From assembly GCA_021738605.1 (NCBI GenBank), contig JAIPBY010000055.1:1-12595 (forward strand): DNA of 12,595 nucleotides, written 5' to 3'. The notes beneath the pieces are model-generated. The model was not told where the DNA came from. It saw only the letters and a program-made list of their open reading frames with translations, and made no database searches. The position numbers and the translations under genes were made by a program. This DNA is from Chitinophagaceae bacterium (GTDB taxonomy: Bacteria; Bacteroidota; Bacteroidia; Chitinophagales; Chitinophagaceae). This document shows, piece after piece, positions 6,135 to 12,331 of this stretch (its first letter is position 1; every line of letters begins with the position of its first letter).

Positions 6135-8852
6135 ATGAAGAGGATTTCTACGCTGTTAATTTTACTGGGTTTACTTGTTTTTTCCGACAGCGTTGTTGCT
6201 CAAAACGACACCCTCCCAAAAACTTCGGTTGACCCGGCGTTGTTGGCTATTTATACTGCCAAATACCCTCGTAAATACACCATTGCTGATATTCAGGTCA
6301 AAGGAAACAAGGCCTTTGATGCTGCTATTGTTGTATCCGTTTCCGGAATGGCAGTAGGGGATGAAGTTACCCTTCCCGGAGGGGATGTATTTGCCAAGGC
6401 CATTGCCAAGCTCTGGTCTCAGAACATGTTCACCAACATCAATGTTTACATCACCAAGCTGGAAGACAACAATATTTGGGTAGAAATCGATGCAGTGGAA
6501 AGACCTATGTTGGCTGATTTCAAGTTTAAGGGCGTCCGGAAAACGGAATCAGATGAGCTGAAAGACAAGGTAGGCCTGTTCAAGACCCGTGTGGTTACAG
6601 ACAACATGCGGTTGTCTGCCAAGGAAAATATCGTCAAGTATTTCATTGATAAAGGATACCAAGGTGCTGCGGTGGTCATCGATGAAACTCCTGACCCCAA
6701 CTCTCCAGAAAAAGTAATCCTCACTTTTAACGTTCAAAAAGGAAGCAAGGTCAGGATTTCAGATATCCATTTCTTTGGCAACAAGGCTGCCAATGCCGTT
6801 CAACTCAAAAAGAATTTGAAAGGCACCAAAGAAACCACCAGGATTACCCTGTATCCTGATAGTGCGGTTAGTCCTTATGGAGAAATTCCTTCTACTTCAT
6901 TCAAGGAGTTCATCCAGGAAAAAGGTTACCTGCATCCTACCAAAATCAAGGATTTCATTGATCCATGGTTCAGGTTCAAGCTCTTCTCTTCTGCCAAGTT
7001 CAATGAGAAAAAATACCTTGAAGACAAGGAGAAAATCCTTCAGTACTATAACTCACTTGGCTACAGGGATGCTGCCATCGCTGCAGACACCCAGTATTAT
7101 GATCCCAAAGGCCGCCTCAATATTTCCATGAAAATGGACGAGGGTAGCAAATATTTTTTCGGAAAGATGACTTGGAAGGGCAATACCAAATACCCAGACA
7201 GCATCCTTAACCTCCTGCTTGGTATCCGCCGCGGAGATACCTACAACCTTGACGTGTTGAACAAGAAATTGGGAAAGCAACTCTCTCCTGAAGGTGGGGA
7301 TATCAGCTCCCTTTACATGGACGATGGGTATCTTTTCTTCTCTGTCAATCCGGTAGAAACCTCTGTTTACAACGATACCATTGACCATGAAATCCGCATC
7401 ACTGAAGGCCCACAGGCAACCATCAAGAATGTGAATATTACGGGCAATGACAAGACCAAGGAGTATGTGATCAGGAGGGAACTCCGTACGGTCCCGGGTG
7501 AGAAATTCAGCCGTTCAGACCTGATACGTTCACAGCGTGAAATTGTCAACCTAGGTTATTTTGATCAGGAGAAGCTCGGCATGCAGCCCGTTCCCAACCA
7601 GGACGATGGTACGGTTGACATCAACTATACTGTTGAAGAAAAATCCTCTGACCAGCTGGAACTCAGTGCGGGATGGGGCGGTGGCATCGGTCTGACCGGT
7701 ACACTGGGTGTAACCTTCAACAATTTCTCCATTAAAAATATTTTCAGGAAAACCTCCTGGGATCCTTTGCCAACGGGCGATGGTCAGAAACTAAGTCTTC
7801 GTTTTCAATCCAACGGAAGGTTCTTCCGGTCCCTCAATTTCTCTTTCACAGAGCCATGGCTGGGCGGTAAGAAAAGAAACTCATTTTCTTTCAACGTATT
7901 CAATACCAAGTTCACCAATGCATACAATCCATATACTGGATTGTATGACAGGGCTTTTGCTGACTCTTCTTTCCTGAGTACCTCGGGTGTGACCTTGGCT
8001 TTGGGAAAGCAGTTGAAATGGCCAGACGATTTCTTCTCATTGGTTACTTCATTGAGCTATATCCAATACAAGGCGAAGAATTATTCGATTTTCCCTAATT
8101 TTTCAACGGGCGTTTCGAACAACTTCAACCTGAAACTTGCTTTGCAGCGTACTTCCATTGATCAGCCGATATTCCCGCGCAGCGGATCCAATTTCTTGCT
8201 CAGCGGAACCTTTACGCCACCATGGTCTTACATCAATGGTATCAACAAAGCGGATGTGTTCAAGTTGGTGGAATACCACAAATGGAGGTTCAACGGAGAA
8301 TGGTTTGTGCCCATCGGTAAACCAGCAGGAGAAGACAAAACCAGGCAATTTGTATTGCGGATGGCTGCAAAATATGGTTTCATTGGCAGGTACAACCGCC
8401 AAGTGCCCATTTCACCTTTCGAGCGTTTTCAGGTGGGAGATGCCGGTTTGACAAACAATTTCGGTGTGCTTGGCTATGACATCATTGCCCACAGGGGTTA
8501 TCCGGTCTATGACAATTCTGACCCAACCATCAACCCAGACAAGCAAAATGCACAGAATTATTTCACGATCTTCAACAAGTATACTCTTGAAATGCGCTAT
8601 CCTTTCGTAACCAACCCTAGCAGTACCATCTACGGATTGGCCTTCTATGAAGCGGCGAATGGCTGGTATGAATTCAAGGAGTGGAATCCATTCAGGCTAA
8701 GGCGTGCAATGGGTGCGGGTGTTCGTTTCTTCCTTCCGATGTTTGGTTTGTTGGGATTTGATTATGGAGTTGGTTTGGACAGGATTACCAATACCGGAAA
8801 GCTTAAAGACGCAAGCCGATTTACCTTCATGCTCGGATTTGAGCCAGAATAA
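6135..8852 (+). CDS. bamA: outer-membrane protein assembly factor BamA
   Basis: This 905-residue Omp85 protein is the core of the machine that folds beta-barrels into the outer membrane. It has a signal peptide (MKRISTLL..., cleavage after VVA at 22), then five POTRA-like repeats at about 50-124, 127-202, 206-337, 340-424 and 427-503. The recurring pattern is strand plus VKGN, FKGV, FFGN, WKGN or ITGN. A barrel follows at about 505-905, and HRGY at 786-789 matches the loop-6 (V/I)RG(F/Y) motif. POTRA 3 is enlarged by about 50 residues (232-285). The C-terminus is FMLGFEPE, so the last aromatic is followed by three residues. I chose ATG 6135 over TTG 6111 because it gives a clean signal peptide and the TTG lies inside the promoter-like box. 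Skp-like genes follow. Confidence 0.95.
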   Translation: MKRISTLLILLGLLVFSDSVVAQNDTLPKTSVDPALLAIYTAKYPRKYTIADIQVKGNKAFDAAIVVSVSGMAVGDEVTLPGGDVFAKAIAKLWSQNMFTNINVYITKLEDNNIWVEIDAVERPMLADFKFKGVRKTESDELKDKVGLFKTRVVTDNMRLSAKENIVKYFIDKGYQGAAVVIDETPDPNSPEKVILTFNVQKGSKVRISDIHFFGNKAANAVQLKKNLKGTKETTRITLYPDSAVSPYGEIPSTSFKEFIQEKGYLHPTKIKDFIDPWFRFKLFSSAKFNEKKYLEDKEKILQYYNSLGYRDAAIAADTQYYDPKGRLNISMKMDEGSKYFFGKMTWKGNTKYPDSILNLLLGIRRGDTYNLDVLNKKLGKQLSPEGGDISSLYMDDGYLFFSVNPVETSVYNDTIDHEIRITEGPQATIKNVNITGNDKTKEYVIRRELRTVPGEKFSRSDLIRSQREIVNLGYFDQEKLGMQPVPNQDDGTVDINYTVEEKSSDQLELSAGWGGGIGLTGTLGVTFNNFSIKNIFRKTSWDPLPTGDGQKLSLRFQSNGRFFRSLNFSFTEPWLGGKKRNSFSFNVFNTKFTNAYNPYTGLYDRAFADSSFLSTSGVTLALGKQLKWPDDFFSLVTSLSYIQYKAKNYSIFPNFSTGVSNNFNLKLALQRTSIDQPIFPRSGSNFLLSGTFTPPWSYINGINKADVFKLVEYHKWRFNGEWFVPIGKPAGEDKTRQFVLRMAAKYGFIGRYNRQVPISPFERFQVGDAGLTNNFGVLGYDIIAHRGYPVYDNSDPTINPDKQNAQNYFTIFNKYTLEMRYPFVTNPSSTIYGLAFYEAANGWYEFKEWNPFRLRRAMGAGVRFFLPMFGLLGFDYGVGLDRITNTGKLKDASRFTFMLGFEPE

Positions 8853-8901
8853 CCTTGATGGCCCTTTCCTTGTGGGTGGGCTGATCATTAAAAAGCAAGT
8901 C

Positions 8902-9414
8902 ATGAAAAAACTTTCGTTGCTTATTCTTCTTGCTGCAGTGTTTGGATTCACCGCTACTGCACAGCGCTATGCCGTAATTGACACCCGTTATATCCTCAGC
9001 AAGTTGCCTGAGTATACTGAAGCACAGAAAAAGCTTGATGCTTTCAGTATCCAATGGCAACAGGAGATAGACATGAAGCAGGCTGCCTTGGATCAGCTTT
9101 ACAGGAATTTTGAATCAGAGAAGGTCATGTTGAGCGAAGACCTCTTGAAAAAAAGAGAGGATGACCTGTTCAACAAGGAAAAAGAACTGCGCGACCTTCA
9201 AAAAAAGCGATTTGGTTTTGAAGGAGACCTTTTCAAAAGAAGGCAGGAACTTGTAAAGCCCATCCAAGACAAGGTATACAGTGCTGTGCAAAAATTAGCA
9301 TCTGCCAGACAGTACGACCTGATATTGGACAAAAGTGAAGGAATTACCATTATCTTTGCCGACCCCAAACTGGATAAAAGCGATGATATCCTAAAAGAAT
9401 TAACGGGGAAATAA
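8902..9414 (+). CDS. OmpH/Skp-like periplasmic chaperone, first copy
   Basis: This 170-residue protein has a signal peptide (cleavage after TATA at 20), then RYAVIDTRYILSKLPEY, the conserved OmpH-family start that forms a short strand and the first helix. A charged, coiled-coil-like segment runs from about 38 to 118 (LLKKREDDLF, KEKELRDLQKK), and a return helix plus YDLILDKSEGITIIFADP at 138-155 completes the trimerisation body. Skp/OmpH chaperones hold unfolded outer-membrane proteins in the periplasm and pass them to BamA, whose gene ends 49 bp upstream. The frame is open to 8704 inside bamA, but the ATG at 8902 is the only start that gives a signal peptide and normal length. A second OmpH gene follows 42 bp later. 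Confidence 0.92.
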   Translation: MKKLSLLILLAAVFGFTATAQRYAVIDTRYILSKLPEYTEAQKKLDAFSIQWQQEIDMKQAALDQLYRNFESEKVMLSEDLLKKREDDLFNKEKELRDLQKKRFGFEGDLFKRRQELVKPIQDKVYSAVQKLASARQYDLILDKSEGITIIFADPKLDKSDDILKELTGK

Positions 9415-9422
9415 AAAAAGCA

Positions 9423-9430
9423 TATTTTCG
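9423..9430 (+). promoter_or_regulatory. possible -7 box for second ompH gene (TATTTTCG)
   Basis: TATTTTCG matches TAnnTTTG except at the seventh position, the same deviation as in the uppS box. It lies 26 bases before the second ompH start in an otherwise A-rich 42-bp gap. No TTTG stands at the expected -33 distance, so this is a modest candidate for an internal promoter. Confidence 0.33.
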
Positions 9431-9456
9431 AATCAACAAAAAACAAACAAGCAGCA

Positions 9457-9993
9457 ATGAAACAAATCTTAAGCCTTGGTCTGGTGATGATCGCCTTGGT
9501 AGCATTCAATCCATTCCTCAATGCACAGAACAAAACAGGATATGTTAGCATAGACGAAGTAGTTCAGCTCATGCCTGATTACAAGAAAGCAACCGCTGAA
9601 ATGGCACAGTTCGACAGCGCCCTGCAAATCAACTATGGTGAAACTTTGAAGGAATTGAATCGTCAGGACAGCTTGTTCAAAGTAGATTCAGTGAAGATGA
9701 CCATGGCAACCAAGACTGCAAAGAAAGAGCAGATGAAGAAATTGCTTGTGGAACTTCAAGGATATGAGCAGAACTATCAGCAGCAAATGCAGCAAAAGCA
9801 AGAAGAATTAATGGCTCCTGTTGCCCAGAAAGCCAACCAGCTGATTGCTGATGTTGCCAAAGCCAATGGATATGGATATGTGTTCAGGAAAGAAGCACTG
9901 GTTGTTTCACCTGAAGGTGATGATATCCTGCCGCTGATCAAAAAGAAATTATCTGGTACTGTCGCACCGGCTCTGAAACCGGCAGCAAAATAA
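9457..9993 (+). CDS. OmpH/Skp-like periplasmic chaperone, second copy
   Basis: This 178-residue protein has a signal peptide (hydrophobic core LSLGLVMIALVAF, probable cleavage after LNA at 23), then NKTGYVSIDEVVQLMPDYKK, the OmpH-family opening. A long helical, Gln/Lys-rich coiled-coil-like segment spans about 40-125, with YEQNYQQQMQQKQEEL at 103-118. The conserved ending NGYGYVFRKEALVVSPEGDDI is at about 137-157, followed by an Ala/Pro/Lys tail (VAPALKPAAK). It diverges clearly from the preceding OmpH copy, with a more glutamine-rich shaft, so the two may hold different clients or form mixed trimers (inference). Tandem ompH genes after bamA are common in Bacteroidota. A strong terminator begins 7 bp after its stop and closes the bamA-ompH transcript. 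Confidence 0.92.
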   Translation: MKQILSLGLVMIALVAFNPFLNAQNKTGYVSIDEVVQLMPDYKKATAEMAQFDSALQINYGETLKELNRQDSLFKVDSVKMTMATKTAKKEQMKKLLVELQGYEQNYQQQMQQKQEELMAPVAQKANQLIADVAKANGYGYVFRKEALVVSPEGDDILPLIKKKLSGTVAPALKPAAK

Positions 9994-10000
9994 AGGAACT

Positions 10001-10029
10001 GACCGAAACATTTGTTTCGGTCTTTTTTT
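10001..10029 (+). terminator. intrinsic terminator of the bamA-ompH unit
   Basis: GACCGAAAC (10001-10009) and GTTTCGGTC (10014-10022) form a perfect 9-bp stem with an ATTT loop, followed by seven T residues at 10023-10029. It begins 7 bp after the stop of the second ompH gene. Confidence 0.92.
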
Positions 10030-10052
10030 GCCCTTGCTTTTCTGGCAAGGGC
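10030..10052 (+). promoter_or_regulatory. second stem-loop, upstream of murI
   Basis: GCCCTTGC (10030-10037) and GCAAGGGC (10045-10052) form a perfect 8-bp stem with a 7-base loop, directly after the T-run of the preceding terminator and 25 bases before the murI ATG. It has no T-run of its own in either direction. It may sit in the murI 5' leader or block 3' decay; this is inference. Confidence 0.55.
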
Positions 10053-10077
10053 ATTCTCGTGAATAAACGAAAGGAAA

Positions 10078-10905
10078 ATGAAACAAGCCATCGGCATATT
10101 TGATTCCGGTCTGGGTGGGCTTACTGTGATGAAAGAGATTCACCAGCGCCACCCGGAGTATGACTACATCTATCTGGGAGACAATGCCCGCGCGCCGTAT
10201 GGCCCCAGGGATTTTGAAACGGTTTATCAGTACACCCTTGAGGCCGTTCAATGGTTGTTCAACCGCGGATGCCCCCTTGTTATTCTGGCTTGTAATACCG
10301 CCTCAGCCAAAGCCCTCCGTACCATCCAGCAAAAAGACCTACCCGGTATAGACCCCATCAAAAGGGTGCTCGGCGTGATACGCCCCACCACCGAAGTCAT
10401 TGGCGACTATACTGAAACAAAGCATATTGGTATCCTTGGAACCCAGGGTACCGTTGATTCTGGTTCTTATGTGATTGAGGTTGGCAAAGCTTTCCCAGAC
10501 GTACATGTTCACCAGCAGGCCTGCCCTGACTGGGTGCCCCTTGTGGAATCCGGCGATTATCTTGATTTTACGGTTGCCGACCCCATCATCCGCGATTGCT
10601 TGATCAAGCTTCTTGACCAGTCTGATGATATTGATACAGTCTTGCTGGCCTGCACTCACTATCCGCTCTTGTATCCCCGCATCAGGGCCATGTTGCCCCC
10701 AGACATCACCGTGGTTTCCCAGGGTGAAATTGTGGCAGACAGCCTTTCGGCTTACCTTTTGCGCCATCCTGAAATGGAAACCCGATTGTCCAAAGGCGGC
10801 AGTTTGGAATTCTGCACTACCGGGGATCCTGAAACCTTTAAGCATGCAGCTGGAGCGTTTTGGGGGGAAGGGGTTGATGTGGTTCAAAAGGTTGAATTGC
10901 TTTAA
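10078..10905 (+). CDS. murI: glutamate racemase
   Basis: This 275-residue cytoplasmic enzyme interconverts L- and D-glutamate, supplying the D-glutamate of peptidoglycan without any cofactor. It uses two cysteines as opposed acid/base residues: Cys72 in LACNTASA (70-77) and Cys192 in LLACTHYPLL (189-198), the latter beside His194. The N-terminal IGIFDSGLGGLTV (5-17) with Asp9-Ser10 and YLGDNARAPYG (32-42) form the substrate site. All catalytic motifs are present and length is normal. The ATG is preceded by an AAAGGAAA purine run at about 4 bases, one of the few Shine-Dalgarno-like sites in the window. It lies between two terminators, so it is probably transcribed alone, though no good promoter box is visible. 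Confidence 0.97.
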   Translation: MKQAIGIFDSGLGGLTVMKEIHQRHPEYDYIYLGDNARAPYGPRDFETVYQYTLEAVQWLFNRGCPLVILACNTASAKALRTIQQKDLPGIDPIKRVLGVIRPTTEVIGDYTETKHIGILGTQGTVDSGSYVIEVGKAFPDVHVHQQACPDWVPLVESGDYLDFTVADPIIRDCLIKLLDQSDDIDTVLLACTHYPLLYPRIRAMLPPDITVVSQGEIVADSLSAYLLRHPEMETRLSKGGSLEFCTTGDPETFKHAAGAFWGEGVDVVQKVELL

Positions 10906-10908
10906 AGG

Positions 10909-10947
10909 GAGCTAGCTGCAGTTTTTCCATCAACTCGCTCTTTTTTT
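10909..10947 (+). terminator. probable intrinsic terminator of murI
   Basis: GAGC, AG and TG (10909-10918) pair with CA, CT and GCTC (10931-10940), with single mismatches between the blocks. The stem can extend outward through G-T and A-T pairs into the T-run. The loop is 12 bases, and seven T residues follow at 10941-10947. It starts a few bases after the murI stop. The stem is imperfect, so efficiency is uncertain. Confidence 0.6.
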
Positions 10948-10976
10948 GCTTTCAATCCAAAAAAGTCTTACTTTTG
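10945..10976 (+). promoter_or_regulatory. Bacteroidota-type promoter of rpmH
   Basis: TTTG at 10945-10948 and TACTTTTG at 10969-10976 are separated by exactly 20 bases. This is a full match to the known Bacteroidota consensus TTTG - about 19-21 bases - TAnnTTTG. The -33 TTTG is built from the last bases of the murI terminator T-run. Transcription should start near 10981-10985, giving a leader of roughly 100 bases before rpmH. It is the best promoter in the window. Confidence 0.78.
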
Positions 10977-10982
10977 CCGTCC

Positions 10983-11080
10983 TTTCACGAAGCCTCGGTT
11001 GTGGTGACCCGAGGTAAATTGAACAGAAAAGACCGCTTCTCCCGGTCATTTATTCAACAACAAAGGAAATAAAAAGAATC
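10983..11080 (+). promoter_or_regulatory. structured 5' leader of rpmH
   Basis: Between the predicted start site and the L34 ATG lie about 98 untranslated bases with two stem-loops. CCTCGG (10993-10998) pairs with CCGAGG (11009-11014). GACCG (11031-11035) pairs with CGGTC (11043-11047) around a 7-base loop. A purine run (AAAGGAAA) follows before the ATG. Leaders of ribosomal protein genes often bind their product or respond to growth, so autoregulation is possible but not shown by sequence alone. Confidence 0.45.
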
Positions 11081-11236
11081 ATGAAACGTACATTTCAACC
11101 TCATCGTAAGCGCAGGAAGACCGTTCACGGATTTCGCAAGCGCATGGAATCAGCCAACGGACGTGCCGTATTGGCCAGCAGAAGAAAAAAAGGACGTAAG
11201 AAACTGACGGTTTCTGACGAAAGCAGATTGAAGTAA
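11081..11236 (+). CDS. rpmH: 50S ribosomal protein L34
   Basis: This 51-residue, very basic protein starts MKRTFQPHRKRRKTVHGFRK and continues with RMESANGRAVLASRRKKGRK, the near-invariant L34 sequence that binds 23S rRNA in the large subunit. The C-terminal extension LTVSDESRLK is typical of Bacteroidota homologues. The expected promoter, leader, gene and terminator are all present, so it can be expressed as a single-gene unit. It precedes rnpA, as in most bacteria, but with a 168-bp gap and a terminator between them rather than tight linkage. No dnaA is visible nearby. Confidence 0.97.
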   Translation: MKRTFQPHRKRRKTVHGFRKRMESANGRAVLASRRKKGRKKLTVSDESRLK

Positions 11237-11264
11237 TCAGGTTCGCCTGTTATTTTACATAATC

Positions 11265-11295
11265 ATAGCTCCGGATTCAATCTGGGGCTATTTTT
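11265..11295 (+). terminator. intrinsic terminator of rpmH
   Basis: AGCTCCGGAT (11267-11276) pairs with ATCTGGGGCT (11280-11289), including two G-T wobbles, around a TCA loop. Two A-T pairs extend the base, followed by the T-run 11291-11295. A further inverted repeat, ACATAA (11257-11262) and TTATGT (11297-11302), flanks it on both sides. It lies 28 bases after the rpmH stop. Confidence 0.8.
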
Positions 11296-11296
11296 G

Positions 11297-11392
11297 TTAT
11301 GTGAAATTGGTGCAGGGGACAGCTTCACTATTGACATCAGCACAAATCTTCCTAACATAAGCACCAGAACCATCGGTTTTACATTGTGACAT
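11297..11392 (-). CDS. possible 31-residue antisense small protein
   Basis: On the minus strand an ATG ORF fills most of the gap between the rpmH terminator and rnpA. It encodes 31 residues beginning MSQCKTDGSGAYVRK, then ICADVNSEAVPCTNFT, with cysteines at 4, 17 and 27 and a balanced composition that looks more protein-like than most random ORFs. There is no signal peptide or membrane segment and no clear promoter or Shine-Dalgarno site. Its start is 13 bases from the rnpA start on the opposite strand, and its stop abuts the rpmH terminator hairpin. I recognise no family. It could be a real small protein, a gene remnant, or chance. Confidence 0.25.
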   Translation of the reverse strand: MSQCKTDGSGAYVRKICADVNSEAVPCTNFT

Positions 11393-11404
11393 TAAATTAG
11401 CAAT

Positions 11405-11815
11405 TTGACGCACCGCCATACACTATCAAAAAATGACCGCCTCAAATCCTACAAAAGGATCAGGATTCTTTTTGCCCAAGGGCAAAAGTTTAAGGTGTTT
11501 CCGTTGGTGGTTTATTTTTTGCTTCGCGTTGAAGAAGTTGAAGGGGTTGAGGGGGTTGAAGGGAATCTTCAGATGGGTGTCTCTGTAGGTAAAAGACATT
11601 TCAAAAGAGCAGTTGACAGAAACCTGCTGAAACGACGAATCCGTGAAGCCTATAGGAAACAAAAATATGATGTGAAAGAAACACTAACCGAATTGGGCAT
11701 TTCCATGGACATTTTTTTCGTTTATTCCAATGCCCGTATCAGCGATTATGCAGAGATTGAAACAGCGATGACCAATGGATTGTCATTGCTCAAGGATAAA
11801 ATATCGGCCAAATGA
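11405..11815 (+). CDS. rnpA: ribonuclease P protein component
   Basis: This 136-residue basic protein is the subunit that helps the RNase P RNA bind precursor tRNA and cut its 5' leader. TLSKNDRLKSYKRIRILF at 6-23 is the family start. VGKRHFKRAVDRNLLKRRIREAYR at 61-84, in which Arg72-Asn73 fall in the RNR signature, is the RNA-binding core. The start is a TTG: an in-frame stop lies at 11393-11395 and no ATG precedes the conserved region, so only TTG 11405 (or ATT 11396) is possible. Residues 42-53 are a Val-Glu-Gly tract encoded by a 9-bp repeat array, inserted between the strand FPLVVYFLLR and GVSVGKR. The stop overlaps the tadA start (ATGA), so the two are translationally coupled. Confidence 0.93.
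   Translation: MTHRHTLSKNDRLKSYKRIRILFAQGQKFKVFPLVVYFLLRVEEVEGVEGVEGNLQMGVSVGKRHFKRAVDRNLLKRRIREAYRKQKYDVKETLTELGISMDIFFVYSNARISDYAEIETAMTNGLSLLKDKISAK
11528..11563 (+). repeat. four 9-bp repeats inside rnpA (GTTGAAGGG type)
   Basis: Four tandem units read GTTGAAGAA, GTTGAAGGG, GTTGAGGGG and GTTGAAGGG. They are in frame and encode Val-Glu-Glu then (Val-Glu-Gly) three times. An inverted array with the same unit order lies at 12350-12385. The tract sits in a loop before the RNA-binding core of the RNase P protein. Confidence 0.9.
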
Positions 11816-12252
11816 CAGACGAATATTATATGAAAATGGCTTTGAAAGAAGCCGAGAAAGCTTTTGAAGAAGGCGAAGTACCTGTGGGAGCCATCGTGGT
11901 CATCAACGAACGGATTATTTCAAGGGGCTACAACATGGTAGAAAAACTCAAGGACCCAACTGCCCATGCAGAAATCATCGCCCTTACTTCGGCATTCAAT
12001 GCCCTCGGGGCCAAATACCTTCCCGATGCCACCTTGTATGTAACGGTCGAACCTTGCTTAATGTGTGCCGGAGCCTTGCATTGGAGCAAAGTAGGACGCA
12101 TCGTTTGGGGAGCATCAGATGTAAAGAATGGGCATCAGGTATACACCGAAGAACGCAATCCATTCCATCCCAAAACCCAGTTGTTGACGGGCCTCCTGGC
12201 CGATGAAGCCTCAGATCTTATGAAAGCGTTTTTTAAGGCAAGAAGATTATAG
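11812..12252 (+). CDS. tadA: tRNA-specific adenosine deaminase
   Basis: This 146-residue zinc enzyme converts adenosine 34 of tRNA-Arg(ACG) to inosine so that one tRNA reads several arginine codons. It shows the cytidine-deaminase-fold zinc site: HAE at 52-54, with His52 as a ligand and Glu54 as proton shuttle, and PCLMC at 81-85 with Cys82 and Cys85 as ligands. VPVGAIVV (23-30) and the substrate-pocket residues around ARG-N-like GYNMVEKLKDPTAHAE also fit, and GASDVKNG at 100-107 is the usual following block. The ATG overlaps the rnpA stop by four bases (ATGA), so translation is coupled to the RNase P protein and both gene products act on tRNA. Length is normal and no terminator is evident downstream. 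Confidence 0.95.
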   Translation: MTDEYYMKMALKEAEKAFEEGEVPVGAIVVINERIISRGYNMVEKLKDPTAHAEIIALTSAFNALGAKYLPDATLYVTVEPCLMCAGALHWSKVGRIVWGASDVKNGHQVYTEERNPFHPKTQLLTGLLADEASDLMKAFFKARRL

Positions 12253-12331
12253 TAGCCGAGCATCGAATTCCTCTTGGATGGAAATGATAAATTGGTCCAT
12301 CGCTTAACACCCGGCTGCTTCCTTCAACCAC

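Noticed and set aside
8704..8901. ATG at 8704 as the start of the first ompH gene
   Set aside because: It lies deep in bamA in another frame and would place the signal peptide at residue 67; ATG 8902 is clearly right.
8853..8901. GCCC...GGGC pairing after bamA as a terminator
   Set aside because: Only four base pairs and no T-run; bamA and the ompH genes are more likely co-transcribed.
10339..10887. 182-codon open frame on the minus strand inside murI
   Set aside because: It is a shadow of a gene with all MurI catalytic motifs; its translation shows no recognisable domain.
12253..12303. Minus-strand 17-codon ORF (MDQFIISIQEEFDARLL) convergent with tadA, as a gene remnant
   Set aside because: It is protein-like but far too short to judge, and the only longer frame is blocked by the stop before it. 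No independent support.
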